Shown here: positions 1-7,233 of the stretch, in pieces
Layout of the letters: each line of letters starts with the position of its first letter
How positions within the stretch are numbered: position 1 is the first letter of the stretch
Origin: an uncultured Pseudomonas sp.
GTDB taxonomy: Bacteria > Pseudomonadota > Gammaproteobacteria > Pseudomonadales > Pseudomonadaceae
NCBI GenBank assembly: GCA_937863915.1
Contig: CALMID010000281.1
Location: 1-18,091 of the forward strand
Direction: 5' to 3'
DNA length: 18,091 nucleotides
Position numbers and translations under genes: made by a program
Notes under the pieces: generated by a model
What the model was told of the DNA's origin: nothing
Databases searched by the model: none
The model's input: the letters and a program-made list of their open reading frames with translations, nothing else

Positions 1-531
1 CTCCTTGCTGCCCTTGCCGAAGACCCGCAACACACCCTGGCGTGGATTGAGCTGCTCCAGGGTCAGCGACACCAGCTCTGTCACACGCAAACCGCAGGCA
101 TACAGCACCTCAAGCATGCAGCGATCGCGCAAGCCCAGCGGCTCGGCAATGTCAGGCGCCGCCAACAGCGCTTCGACATCGGCCTCGGACAACGACTTAG
201 GCAGGGGTCGACCGACCTTTGGCATCGCCACCTGCAAGGTCGGATCCTCAACAATCCGCCCCTGCCGCAGCAGATAGCGATAAAAACCACGCAGTGCCGA
301 AAGGAAACGAGCCGTGGAACGCGCCTGGTAACCTGCCTGCAGGCGCCACGAAAGGTGATCCAGCAACACATCGCGCCCCGCCTGAGCGAGGTCGATGCCT
401 TGCTCATGCAACCAGCCATGCAACTGCTCAAGATCGCTGCGGTAGGCCGTGCGGCTATGCACAGACAGCCCCTTTTCCAGCCACAGGCTGTCGAGGTATT
501 CATCGATCAGAGGGTGTTCACGGGCACTCAT
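1..531 (-). CDS. xerD: Tyrosine recombinase XerD, N-terminal 177 residues (cut by window edge)
   Basis: XerD works with XerC to resolve chromosome dimers at dif during division. Reading leftward from the ATG at 531, the frame stays open to base 1, giving 177 residues that begin MSAREHPLIDEYLDSLWLEK. Residues about 1-90 form the SAM-like core-binding domain (HSRTAYRSDL, RSTARFLSALRGFYRYLL). The catalytic domain begins near residue 110. The first catalytic Arg is R149 in LYACGLRVTELVSL, and the active-site Lys is probably K173 in GKGSKE. The remaining catalytic residues, including the nucleophilic Tyr, lie outside the window. A purine-rich GAAGAG stands about 8 bases before the ATG. XerC is the alternative, but the N-terminal sequence and the neighbours (rplS operon close by, as in other Pseudomonas) favour XerD. 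Confidence 0.93.
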   Translation of the reverse strand, partial: MSAREHPLIDEYLDSLWLEKGLSVHSRTAYRSDLEQLHGWLHEQGIDLAQAGRDVLLDHLSWRLQAGYQARSTARFLSALRGFYRYLLRQGRIVEDPTLQVAMPKVGRPLPKSLSEADVEALLAAPDIAEPLGLRDRCMLEVLYACGLRVTELVSLTLEQLNPRQGVLRVFGKGSKE

Positions 532-673
532 GGCAACTCTTCAGCAGAACCGATTGCACAAAGTTTTCCACAGCCACGCCCACCCCTCCAGCAATTATCC
601 GTGGTACCGCCGACACCAGCCGACACACCTCGTTGTGCGACGTTACCGCCAGTCATGCGCAACGCGAATAAAC

Positions 674-701
674 GTGACAGTCGCGACTGACCACCTATCC
701 T
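674..701 (+). promoter_or_regulatory. Candidate sigma-70 promoter of the MshEN-domain gene
   Basis: GTGACA (674-679, five of six matches to the -35 consensus) and TATCCT (696-701, four of six) are separated by 16 bases. Transcription would start near 708. That would put the upstream in-frame GTG at 709 on the very start of the message and supports the ATG at 775 as the real start. This is pattern matching only. The rest of 532-774 shows nothing else I can name, and no clear xerD promoter. Confidence 0.35.
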
Positions 702-774
702 AGGTTGGGTGACACTTTTCGCCGATGCAGCCATGATTTCACTCTGCCACTATCCAGACTGCGGTCAATTGATC

Positions 775-1452
775 ATGTCCAATCACCAGCACTCACGCCT
801 TGGTCAGATTCTGATCAACAAGAATCTGATTACCTCCCAGCAGCTGGATGCGGCTATCCAACTGCAGCTGACCAGCAATAAGCGCCTCGGTGAAATCCTC
901 ATCGAGCAAGGCCTGGTCACCGAGAAACAGCTGCACAAAGCCCTGCGCAAACAGACCAACCTGCGCCTGGTCACCACGCTGGTGGCTGCCATGATGATGC
1001 CCTTCCAGCCAATACTGGCCAGCCAGCGACCCGACGTCGATATCGTGGCCAGCCAGAACATCGACAGCCTGGGCATGCAGCCACTGTCGGAACTGGAGAT
1101 GGGCGATGTGCACGCCCAGGGCCTGGATGACACCCTGCAGCAACTGGTACTCACCGCCAAGCATGGGGACGGTCTGGGCACCATGGAGAAACTGGCCAAG
1201 TTGGTGATGCCGGTACTCGACAATCTCGAATCCGAGTACAGCGCTCACGATGTGGTCTATGACCCCGCTCACATGACCTCGACCATCAACCCCGATGGCT
1301 CGATCAACGTGCGCCTGCCCAGCTCCATCGGCGAGATGCGCTTCGACAATATCCGCGTTGCCGGTGCACCTACCACCCAGAGCTTCGGCAGCCTGAGCAT
1401 TCAGGACATCGACCTGTCCCAGGCCTCACTGACCATCAAGGTTCGCCCCTGA
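775..1452 (+). CDS. MshEN (GspE/PilB N-terminal-like) domain protein with internal hydrophobic segment
   Basis: This 225-residue protein starts with a domain like the N-terminus of type II secretion and pilus ATPases, but has no ATPase domain. Residues 8-31 and 37-60 are two 24-residue repeats, each opening with RLG and closing with Gln, separated by exactly five residues (LTSNK). That is the layout of the cyclic-di-GMP-binding MshEN domain. The second repeat keeps the central Gly (EQGLV); the first has Asn there (NKNLI). A basic stretch (RKQTNLR) and a hydrophobic run at residues 65-82 follow, resembling an internal signal anchor. Residues 83-225 match no family I recognise. The reading frame opens upstream at GTG 709, but the conserved domain begins just after ATG 775, and the promoter candidate also argues for 775; the Shine-Dalgarno sequence there is weak. 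Automatic annotation often labels such proteins PilB, which would mislead. Confidence 0.8.
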   Translation: MSNHQHSRLGQILINKNLITSQQLDAAIQLQLTSNKRLGEILIEQGLVTEKQLHKALRKQTNLRLVTTLVAAMMMPFQPILASQRPDVDIVASQNIDSLGMQPLSELEMGDVHAQGLDDTLQQLVLTAKHGDGLGTMEKLAKLVMPVLDNLESEYSAHDVVYDPAHMTSTINPDGSINVRLPSSIGEMRFDNIRVAGAPTTQSFGSLSIQDIDLSQASLTIKVRP

Positions 1453-1465
1453 GTCATGCCCCATG

Positions 1466-1492
1466 AAAAAGGCGCCTGCAGGCGCCTTTTTT
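1466..1492. terminator. Bidirectional rho-independent terminator
   Basis: GGCGCC (1471-1476) and GGCGCC (1481-1486) form a 6-bp GC stem around a TGCA loop, flanked by an A run on the left and six T on the right. It works on either strand and lies between two converging genes, 13 bases after the MshEN gene and 5 bases beyond the thioesterase stop codon. Confidence 0.9.
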
Positions 1493-1497
1493 CTGCC

Positions 1498-1929
1498 TCA
1501 AACACTGACGCCGGGATCTTCCGGATAGCCAGGCAGCACGGGAATCGGCTTGTTGTCGTCACCAATGGCGACAAAACTGAACACCCCGCTGATCGCTTTC
1601 TCCCGCCCATCCTGGGACATGCTTTCGACAAACACCTCAACTTCGACCTTGAGGCTGGTGCGCCCAACCTTGATCACCCGCCCCACCAGCTCGACGATGG
1701 AACCTGCGGCTATCGCATGTTTGAAGTCGATGCGATCGCTGGACACGGTCACCAGCGGCAAACGGCAGAAGCGTGTCGCCGCGATGAACGACACCTCGTC
1801 CATCCAGGCCAGCGCCGTGCCGCCAAACAAGGTGTTGTGGTGATTGGTGGTGAACGGGAACACCGTCTTGGTCACGCGACTTTCCGACAGCGCCGTGCGC
1901 CGCTGGATTTCCTGCTCTCTCGGGGTCAT
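1498..1929 (-). CDS. Acyl-CoA thioesterase, hot-dog fold (YciA/BACH type)
   Basis: Probably hydrolyses acyl-CoA thioesters in the cytoplasm. The 143-residue protein has the signature of the acyl-CoA hydrolase hot-dog family: TTNHHNTLFGGTALAWMDEV at residues 27-46, with Asn32 and Asp44 as likely active-site residues, followed by SSDRIDFKHAI and GSIVELVGRVIKVGRTS. A single domain of this length forms multimers in the family. The start at 1929 is chosen because AGGT lies about 10 bases upstream and homologues start near here; an in-frame ATG at 1968 would add 13 residues with no similarity I recognise. It sits downstream of rplS in the same direction but beyond the rplS terminator, so it is probably transcribed separately. 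Substrate preference cannot be read from the sequence. Confidence 0.88.
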   Translation of the reverse strand: MTPREQEIQRRTALSESRVTKTVFPFTTNHHNTLFGGTALAWMDEVSFIAATRFCRLPLVTVSSDRIDFKHAIAAGSIVELVGRVIKVGRTSLKVEVEVFVESMSQDGREKAISGVFSFVAIGDDNKPIPVLPGYPEDPGVSV

Positions 1930-2032
1930 GCCATTACTACCTGAAATGACTGCAACCGCCATGGGCATGCTGTTGTGCTTGTTGCTGCTCGTAAATGGCG
2001 AAGCGGGTTACACACTGGATTGATACAGGCAT

Positions 2033-2061
2033 AAAAAAAGCAGCCCGCAGGCTGCTTTTTT
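2033..2061 (-). terminator. Rho-independent terminator of the rpsP-rimM-trmD-rplS operon
   Basis: GCAGCC (2040-2045) pairs with GGCTGC (2050-2055) around a CGCA loop, flanked by seven A (2033-2039) and six T (2056-2061). Read leftward, it follows the rplS stop codon by 15 bases and ends in a U run. The symmetry means it could also stop rightward transcription. Confidence 0.92.
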
Positions 2062-2076
2062 CGACAGGGAAGCGGA

Positions 2077-2427
2077 TTAAACCAGCTTCTCCTTGATGCG
2101 GGCGGCCTTGCCGGACAGCTCGCGGAGGTAGTACAGCTTGGCCTTGCGCACGTCACCGCGGCGCTTGACGCTCAGGCTGTCAACCAGCGGCGAGTAGGTC
2201 TGGAAAGTACGCTCAACGCCAACACCGTTGGAGATCTTGCGCACAGTGAAGGCACTGTTCAGACCACGGTTACGCTTGGCAATTACCACGCCTTCGAAGG
2301 CCTGCAGACGCGAACGGTCGCCTTCCTTCACTTTAACCTGGACGATTACGGTGTCGCCTGGGGCGAAAGCCGGAATCTCTTTGTTCATCTGTTCAGCTTC
2401 GAGCTGCTGAATGATCTTGTTGGTCAT
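2077..2427 (-). CDS. rplS: 50S ribosomal protein bL19
   Basis: bL19 binds at the interface of the ribosomal subunits. The 116-residue product has the full family length and sequence, with the start [14 protein letters not shown], the central [20 protein letters not shown] (residues 21-40), the stretch [20 protein letters not shown], and the C-terminal [20 protein letters not shown] strong AGGAG lies 8 bases before the ATG at 2427. It is the last gene of the operon, 41 bases after trmD, and is followed directly by a strong terminator. Nothing is unusual. Confidence 0.98.
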   Translation of the reverse strand: MTNKIIQQLEAEQMNKEIPAFAPGDTVIVQVKVKEGDRSRLQAFEGVVIAKRNRGLNSAFTVRKISNGVGVERTFQTYSPLVDSLSVKRRGDVRKAKLYYLRELSGKAARIKEKLV

Positions 2428-2468
2428 GCTGTGCTCCTAAGACAAACCAGCGGCTTGCCATCGATACG

Positions 2469-3212
2469 TTAACTATCGTTCCGCTGACGGAGATATTCCG
2501 CCAGCAGCTTTGTCTCTTCTCCAGAAAGCGAGCGGCAATCCAGAAGATCAGCACGGCGTTCCTGAGTCCGACCAAGGGACTGCATCAGGCGCCAGCGCCG
2601 GATGTGTTCATGATTGCCGCTCAGCAGCACATCAGGAACACGCTTGCCTTCATACACCTCGGGTCGGGTGTAGTGCGGGCAATCGAGCAGGCCATCGGTA
2701 AACGAGTCCTCCTCGGCGGAGTCCGCGTGGCCCAATGCACCGGGCAGCAAGCGCGTCACCGCATCGATCAGCACCATGGCCGGCAGCTCACCGCCGGACA
2801 GGACGTAATCGCCAATCGACCATTCCTCATCAACATGCGTTTCAATGAAACGCTCATCAATGCCTTCGTAGCGCCCGGCGATCAGGATCAGTGACTGCTC
2901 CTGCACCAGTTCCCGCACGGACGCCTGCTTGAGCGTTTGTCCCTGCGGCGACAGGTAGATCACCTTGGCGCCCTCACCGGCAACTTGCCTGGCCGCAGCC
3001 AGTGCACGTTCCAGCGGTTGAATCTTCATCACCATGCCGGGGCCGCCACCAAAGGGGCGATCGTCCACCGTCTGGTGACGGTCATCGGTGAAATCCCGCG
3101 GATTCCAGCAGCGCAGCTCAAGGAGCCCCTGCTTCACCGCGCGACTGGTAATCCCGTACTCGCTGATGGCAGCGAACATTTCCGGGAAAATGCTGATGAC
3201 TGAAACATGCAT
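2469..3212 (-). CDS. trmD: tRNA (guanine-37-N1)-methyltransferase TrmD
   Basis: TrmD transfers a methyl group from S-adenosylmethionine to N1 of G37 in tRNAs, which prevents +1 frameshifting. The 247-residue protein has the SPOUT trefoil-knot motifs LSPQG (88-92), [10 protein letters not shown] (112-121) and [11 protein letters not shown] (132-142). With the start at 3212, Arg154 and Asp169 fall at the same numbers as the catalytic pair known from E. coli TrmD, and the N-terminal [11 protein letters not shown] aligns without a gap. This favours 3212 over the upstream in-frame ATG at 3236, which overlaps rimM. The ribosome binding site is weak (CTGAAG) and the gene starts only 5 bases after rimM, so it may depend on translational coupling. 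Confidence 0.97.
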   Translation of the reverse strand: MHVSVISIFPEMFAAISEYGITSRAVKQGLLELRCWNPRDFTDDRHQTVDDRPFGGGPGMVMKIQPLERALAAARQVAGEGAKVIYLSPQGQTLKQASVRELVQEQSLILIAGRYEGIDERFIETHVDEEWSIGDYVLSGGELPAMVLIDAVTRLLPGALGHADSAEEDSFTDGLLDCPHYTRPEVYEGKRVPDVLLSGNHEHIRRWRLMQSLGRTQERRADLLDCRSLSGEETKLLAEYLRQRNDS

Positions 3213-3217
3213 ATGCT

Positions 3218-3754
3218 TCAGAAGTCCGCATCCCAATCGACCCGCATCTCGCCAGCGGCCAGATCAATCGACAACACGCATTGCTCGATATAGGGCAACA
3301 GGCGCTCACGATCATCCAGACTGCCGATACACGGCTTGACCACCATGACATCGTTGGCACCGGTTTCCAGCAGATGGTCGATCTTGCCGAGCAATTGCCC
3401 CTGCTGATCAATGACCTTCAAGCCTTCCAACTGATACCAGTAGTACTCGCCCTGATCGAGCGTCGGCAGCAAACTGCGCGGCACACAGATCTCATAACCG
3501 GCGTAGGTACGGGCCACTTCGCGATCGTCGAGGCCCTTGAGCTTGGCGGTGAGCACTTTGCCATGCAAACGCCCACTGACAACCTCAACCTGCTTGCTCT
3601 CACCGTCACGACGAAGCGTCCAGCGGCGGTAGTCCAGCAGGTTATCAAGCGGTTCCGTGAAGGAATAAACCTTCACCTCGCCCTTGATGCCGAACACCGA
3701 AACGATCTTGCCAAGAACGACGAGGTCCTCGGCGGGTGTCGGCGACTGCTGCAT
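3218..3754 (-). CDS. rimM: Ribosome maturation factor RimM
   Basis: RimM binds uS19 and assists maturation of the 3' major (head) domain of the 30S subunit. The 178-residue protein has the N-terminal RimM beta-barrel at residues about 10-95 ([20 protein letters not shown]) and a C-terminal PRC-barrel from about 100 to 175. The conserved YYW triplet is at 104-106 ([13 protein letters not shown]), followed by TGANDVMVV and RLLPYI. It begins 3 bases after the rpsP stop codon and ends 5 bases before trmD. The order bS16, RimM, TrmD, bL19 is the classic bacterial operon. Confidence 0.97.
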   Translation of the reverse strand: MQQSPTPAEDLVVLGKIVSVFGIKGEVKVYSFTEPLDNLLDYRRWTLRRDGESKQVEVVSGRLHGKVLTAKLKGLDDREVARTYAGYEICVPRSLLPTLDQGEYYWYQLEGLKVIDQQGQLLGKIDHLLETGANDVMVVKPCIGSLDDRERLLPYIEQCVLSIDLAAGEMRVDWDADF

Positions 3755-3757
3755 GGA

Positions 3758-4003
3758 TTAGGCCTTGGCCGCTTCCTTGAGCAGTTGGGCAACGCGCTCG
3801 GACGGCTGGGCGCCCTGGCTCAGCCAGTAGCTGACGCGCTCTTGATTCACGGACAGCTTGACTTCAGCACCCGAAGCAACCGGGTTGAAGAAACCCACGC
3901 GCTCATTGAAGCGACCGTCGCGCGCATTGCGGCTGTTGGTCACGGTCAGGTGGTAGAAGGGGCGCTTTTTGGAGCCGCCACGAGCAAGACGGATGGTTAC
4001 CAT
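3758..4003 (-). CDS. rpsP: 30S ribosomal protein bS16
   Basis: bS16 is an early-assembling 30S protein. The 81-residue sequence starts [20 protein letters not shown] and includes the family-typical [14 protein letters not shown]. The reading frame continues upstream to 4075, but homologues start at MVTIRL, and AGGAACG is placed 8-14 bases before the ATG at 4003. It is the first gene of the operon and follows a good sigma-70 promoter candidate. Confidence 0.98.
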   Translation of the reverse strand: MVTIRLARGGSKKRPFYHLTVTNSRNARDGRFNERVGFFNPVASGAEVKLSVNQERVSYWLSQGAQPSERVAQLLKEAAKA

Positions 4004-4075
4004 TGAACTTCGTTCCTGTAGTCGGTGCTTGCAAAATGAATATGCACGCTGGGCGCATGGCCCGAAAGGCCGCAT

Positions 4076-4103
4076 ATTCTAAGGATTATCCGGGCAATTG
4101 CAA
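4076..4103 (-). promoter_or_regulatory. Sigma-70 promoter of the rpsP operon
   Basis: On the minus strand TTGCAA (4103-4098) and TAGAAT (4081-4076) are 16 bases apart. A GC-rich stretch (GCGGCC) follows the -10 box, like the discriminator of ribosomal gene promoters. The predicted leader is about 65 bases, and a small GGCC...GGCC hairpin could form in it around 4056-4071. No clean terminator is visible between ffh and this promoter, so read-through from ffh is possible. Confidence 0.6.
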
Positions 4104-4164
4104 ATCTCTTTTTCCCACCGCTTATCGGCACCGCCCCGGATATGCGCGGCGCCGGCGCTGGCAA

Positions 4165-5541
4165 TCAGAGTTTGGGCATTCCCCCGCCCGGCAGCATGCC
4201 GCCCATGCCACGCATGAGCTTGGACATTCCGCCCTTGGAGGTGAATTTCTTCATCATCTTCTGCATCTGCTTGTGCTGCTTGATCAGCCGGCCAATGTCC
4301 TGCACCTGCGTGCCGGAACCCATGGCGATGCGCCGCTTGCGCGAACCACTGATGATGTCGGGATCACGCCGTTCGGCCGGCGTCATCGAATTGATGATGG
4401 CTTCCATCTGCTTGAACTGCTTCTCGGCGGCGCTCTGAGCACCGCCCATCTGCGCCAGGTTGACCCCGCCAATCGACGGCAGCTTGTCCATCAGACCGCC
4501 CAGGCCACCCATGTTTTTCATCTGCTGCAACTGATCGCGGAAGTCTTCCAGATCGAAGCCTTTACCCTTCTTGATCTTCTTGGCCAGTTTTTCGGCCTTC
4601 TCGCGATCCAGGGTCTGCTCGGCCTGCTCGATCAGGCTGAGCACATCGCCCATGCCGAGAATGCGCGAGGCCACGCGATCCGGATGGAACGGATCCAGCG
4701 CTTCGGTCTTCTCGCCCATGCCGAGGAACTTGATCGGCTTGCCGGTGATGGCACGCACCGACAGCGCTGCACCGCCGCGCGCGTCGCCATCGACCTTGGT
4801 CAACACCACACCGGTCAGCGGCAGCGCGTCATTGAAGGCCTTGGCGGTATTGGCGGCATCCTGGCCGGTCATGGCGTCAACCACGAACAGGGTTTCCACC
4901 GGCTTGATCGCCGCGTGCACCTGCTTGATCTCGTCCATCATCTCGGCATCGACGTGCAGTCGGCCGGCGGTGTCGACGATCACCACATCGATGAACTTGA
5001 GCTTGGCCTCACGGATCGCCGCCTCGGCAATCGCCACCGGCTTCTGCGTGACATCGGAGGGGAAGAAGGTCACGCCGATGTCATTGGCCAGGGTTTCCAG
5101 CTGTTTGATGGCCGCCGGGCGATACACGTCGGCCGACACCACCATCACGGTCTTTTTCTTGCGTTCCTTGAGGAAGCGCGCCAGCTTGCCGGCCGTGGTG
5201 GTCTTACCCGCACCCTGCAAGCCCGCCATGAGGATCACGGCAGGCGGCGCGGCATTCAGCGCCAGGTCTTCGTTGGCCGAGCCCATCATGGCTTCCAGCT
5301 CGGCCTGGACGATCTTCACGAACGCCTGGCCTGGGGTCAGGCTCTTCGACACCTCGGTGCCGACCGCGCGCTCCTTGACCTTGTTGACGAAGTCCTTGAC
5401 CACCGGCAGGGCAACGTCCGCCTCCAGCAAGGCCATGCGCACTTCGCGCAGGGTGTCCTTGATGTTGTCTTCGCTCAGCTTGGCCTTGCCGGTGACATGG
5501 CGCAGCGTCTGGGACAGGCGATCGGTTAGATTCTCGAACAT
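4165..5541 (-). CDS. ffh: Signal recognition particle protein Ffh (SRP54)
   Basis: Ffh binds 4.5S RNA and signal sequences and delivers ribosome-nascent chain complexes to FtsY at the membrane. The 458-residue protein has all three domains. The N domain covers about 1-90 and contains VRMALLEADVALPVV. The G domain covers about 98-295, with P-loop GLQGAGKTTT (107-116), DTAGR (190-194) and TKVDGDARGG (248-257). The Met-rich M domain covers about 300-458, with the RNA-binding SGSRKRRIAMGSG (398-410) and a tail of Met and Gly (MRGMGGMLPGGGMPKL). AAGGA precedes the ATG at 5541 at good spacing. It diverges from ypjD and points the same way as the rpsP operon. Confidence 0.98.
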   Translation of the reverse strand: MFENLTDRLSQTLRHVTGKAKLSEDNIKDTLREVRMALLEADVALPVVKDFVNKVKERAVGTEVSKSLTPGQAFVKIVQAELEAMMGSANEDLALNAAPPAVILMAGLQGAGKTTTAGKLARFLKERKKKTVMVVSADVYRPAAIKQLETLANDIGVTFFPSDVTQKPVAIAEAAIREAKLKFIDVVIVDTAGRLHVDAEMMDEIKQVHAAIKPVETLFVVDAMTGQDAANTAKAFNDALPLTGVVLTKVDGDARGGAALSVRAITGKPIKFLGMGEKTEALDPFHPDRVASRILGMGDVLSLIEQAEQTLDREKAEKLAKKIKKGKGFDLEDFRDQLQQMKNMGGLGGLMDKLPSIGGVNLAQMGGAQSAAEKQFKQMEAIINSMTPAERRDPDIISGSRKRRIAMGSGTQVQDIGRLIKQHKQMQKMMKKFTSKGGMSKLMRGMGGMLPGGGMPKL

Positions 5542-5578
5542 GACGATCCTTCAGGGGATGGCTTGCGGCAGACCGCGG

Positions 5579-5584
5579 AGTATA
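5579..5584 (-). promoter_or_regulatory. Candidate -10 box for ffh
   Basis: TATACT on the minus strand matches five of six consensus positions and lies 37 bases before the ffh ATG, leaving room for the Shine-Dalgarno sequence. No -35 is convincing: TTGGCC has a short spacing of 15 bases. Only the -10 element is visible. Confidence 0.35.
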
Positions 5585-5613
5585 CCCAAGAGCCGCGCCG
5601 GCCAACACAGCCC

Positions 5614-5643
5614 TTGGTCTTTCGTGGGCCACCCTTGTATGCC
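5614..5643 (+). promoter_or_regulatory. Weak promoter candidate for ypjD
   Basis: TTGGTC (5614-5619) and TATGCC (5638-5643) are 18 bases apart and would give a leader of about 30 bases before the ATG at 5683. Each box matches only partly, so this is a guess at the divergent promoter in the 141-bp ffh-ypjD gap. Confidence 0.22.
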
Positions 5644-5682
5644 AAACTCTGCGCCTTCAAGCGCACGCACGCCCAAGGATTT

Positions 5683-6483
5683 ATGACTGCATTGCTGCCC
5701 AGCCTGCTCGCCGCCCTGCTCTACCTGGCCGCCAGCACCCATCAGGGAATTGCCTTCAAGCACCGCCAGGCGCCCAATCAGCGCCTGCTCGGCGGCCTAG
5801 GCCTGCTGGCACTGCTGGCCCAGGCGACCGCCCTGCAACAGCAACTGCTCGGTGGCAATGGCCTGACCCTCGACTTTTTCAATGCCGCCAGCCTGATCGC
5901 CGCCAGCGTGATCGGCATCACCCTGCTGGCCAATCTGCGCATGCCGGTGAGCAACCTGTTCCTGCTGCTGTTTCCACTGGGCGCCCTGACCGCCCTGCTG
6001 GCCCAGTGGGCACCGACCGGCACCAGCCAGCCGATCAATGAGCAAGGCGGCATACTCGCCCATATTCTGCTGTCGATCACCGCCTATGGCCTGCTGACCC
6101 TGGCCGTGTTCCAGTCACTGCTGCTGCTGGTGCAGGACCATCAGCTCAAGCACAAGCACCCCTCCGGCCTGATCCGCAACTTCCCACCACTGCAGACCAT
6201 GGAAAGCCTGCTGTTCAGCTTTCTCCTAGCCGGCTGGCTGCTGCTGTCGCTGTCGCTGATTTCAGGCTGGATCTACGTCGACAATCTGTTTGCCCAGCAC
6301 CTGGCGCACAAGACCATCCTTTCCTGCTTTGCTTGGGTGGTGTTCGGCGTGCTGCTGTGGGGCCGCCACCAGCTCGGCTGGCGCGGGCATACCGCGATTC
6401 GCTGGACCCTGGCCGGCTTCTGCCTGCTGATGCTGGCCTACTTCGGCAGCAAGCTGGTCCGCGAATTCATCCTGCACATTTGA
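5683..6483 (+). CDS. ypjD: Inner-membrane protein YpjD, cytochrome c assembly (CcsA/CcmC-like) family
   Basis: This is a 266-residue polytopic membrane protein with about eight hydrophobic helices, of the YpjD branch of the cytochrome c assembly superfamily. Conserved His residues occur in AHILLSITAYGLLTLAVFQ and LAHKTILSCFAWVVF, and the C-terminus has GWRGHTAIRW and LAYFGSKLVREFIL, as in E. coli YpjD. The Trp-rich WDPKE-type heme-handling loop of CcmC/CcsA is absent; that position reads SGWIYVDNLFAQ. A role in cytochrome c maturation therefore cannot be assumed and its function is unproven. AAGGA lies 4 bases before ATG 5683; the frame is open 40 codons further upstream, but without membrane-protein character. 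It ends 9 bases from the stop codon of the opposing SGNH hydrolase gene, with no terminator visible between them. Adjacency to ffh is, from memory, common in Pseudomonas. Confidence 0.88.
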   Translation: MTALLPSLLAALLYLAASTHQGIAFKHRQAPNQRLLGGLGLLALLAQATALQQQLLGGNGLTLDFFNAASLIAASVIGITLLANLRMPVSNLFLLLFPLGALTALLAQWAPTGTSQPINEQGGILAHILLSITAYGLLTLAVFQSLLLLVQDHQLKHKHPSGLIRNFPPLQTMESLLFSFLLAGWLLLSLSLISGWIYVDNLFAQHLAHKTILSCFAWVVFGVLLWGRHQLGWRGHTAIRWTLAGFCLLMLAYFGSKLVREFILHI

Positions 6484-6492
6484 GCTGCCACC

Positions 6493-7233
6493 CTAACGAC
6501 GGGTAACGGCCCCGGCCTGTTCAAGGCGCGCGGCCAGCGCCTGCGCCCATACGGCATAACCGCGAGCGGAAGGATGGTAGCCATCGGCCGCCAGGTACTC
6601 GTCGGCAAACTGCAGATCCAGCGCGCAATAGGCATGCTCACGGGCTTCCGCCAGTTGCTGAAGATCGCCATCAAGCAGGCGCGCCCGAGCGCCCAGCACC
6701 CGCCGCAACAAGGGCGGCAATGCAGTGAAATGCTGGATGGGCGGCACCGCCGTAAAAGCCACCTGCGCGCTCTGCCGCACGAAATGCTCGGCCAGCTCAC
6801 TCAACGCCCGTTGCCAGGCGCGACGCGCACTGAAGTGCGTGGTGTCGTTGACGCCGAATACCAGCAACGCCAGATCAACCGCCTCACTGGCTTGCGGCAA
6901 CAGCTGCTCACAGGCCTCGATGGCGGTAACGCCGTTGAGGCCCAGGGCTCGCCACTGCACCGGCCGCTGCAACTGCTGCGCCAGCGACTCGGCCAACTGG
7001 CCACTGAGCGCCACCTGCTGTACCTCGACTCCGACACCCGCCACCGTCGACTCACCGAGCAACAACAAACGCAGCGGAGCTCCGCCCCACTCTGCGCCCG
7101 CCAGCCCGTGCTGCGGGCCACCCGCAGGCGGCAGCCGCAGGGCAGTCCTGCGCGTGTGCAGCGCCTGCGGCAGCAACACCGGCAGCAGGGCGATGAACTG
7201 CAACCACCAGCCCAGGCTGGCGCGCCGACTCAC
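6493..7233 (-). CDS. SGNH/GDSL-family hydrolase, membrane-anchored or secreted
   Basis: A likely esterase or lipase-type hydrolase of 246 residues. The SGNH blocks are present: [11 protein letters not shown] (nucleophile Ser62; the usual GDS reads GES), GLNG (98-101), FGVND (Asn129) and DGYHPS (Asp217, His220). An N-terminal hydrophobic segment at about residues 9-25 ([17 protein letters not shown]) suggests a membrane anchor or signal peptide. The start is GTG at 7233 and overlaps the purT stop codon by 4 bases (GTGA), so its translation is probably coupled to purT. It is the last gene of this leftward string. The natural substrate cannot be told; GES-type members include lipid and carbohydrate esterases. 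No terminator is seen after it. Confidence 0.85.
   Translation of the reverse strand: MSRRASLGWWLQFIALLPVLLPQALHTRRTALRLPPAGGPQHGLAGAEWGGAPLRLLLLGESTVAGVGVEVQQVALSGQLAESLAQQLQRPVQWRALGLNGVTAIEACEQLLPQASEAVDLALLVFGVNDTTHFSARRAWQRALSELAEHFVRQSAQVAFTAVPPIQHFTALPPLLRRVLGARARLLDGDLQQLAEAREHAYCALDLQFADEYLAADGYHPSARGYAVWAQALAARLEQAGAVTRR

Noticed and set aside
81..503. A 140-codon minus-strand frame inside xerD and overlapping + strand frames at 219-690
   Set aside because: The xerD frame from 531 reads a proper recombinase sequence through the region; the others are out-of-frame, Cys/Arg-rich shadows.
4104..4164. GC-rich hairpin after ffh as a terminator
   Set aside because: The GCGCCGGCGC inverted repeat has no following T run on the ffh strand, so it does not qualify as a rho-independent terminator.
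4003..5529. A 508-codon open frame on the + strand opposite ffh
   Set aside because: Shadow of ffh, low-complexity His/Leu/Gly composition, and no ribosome binding site that decides a start.
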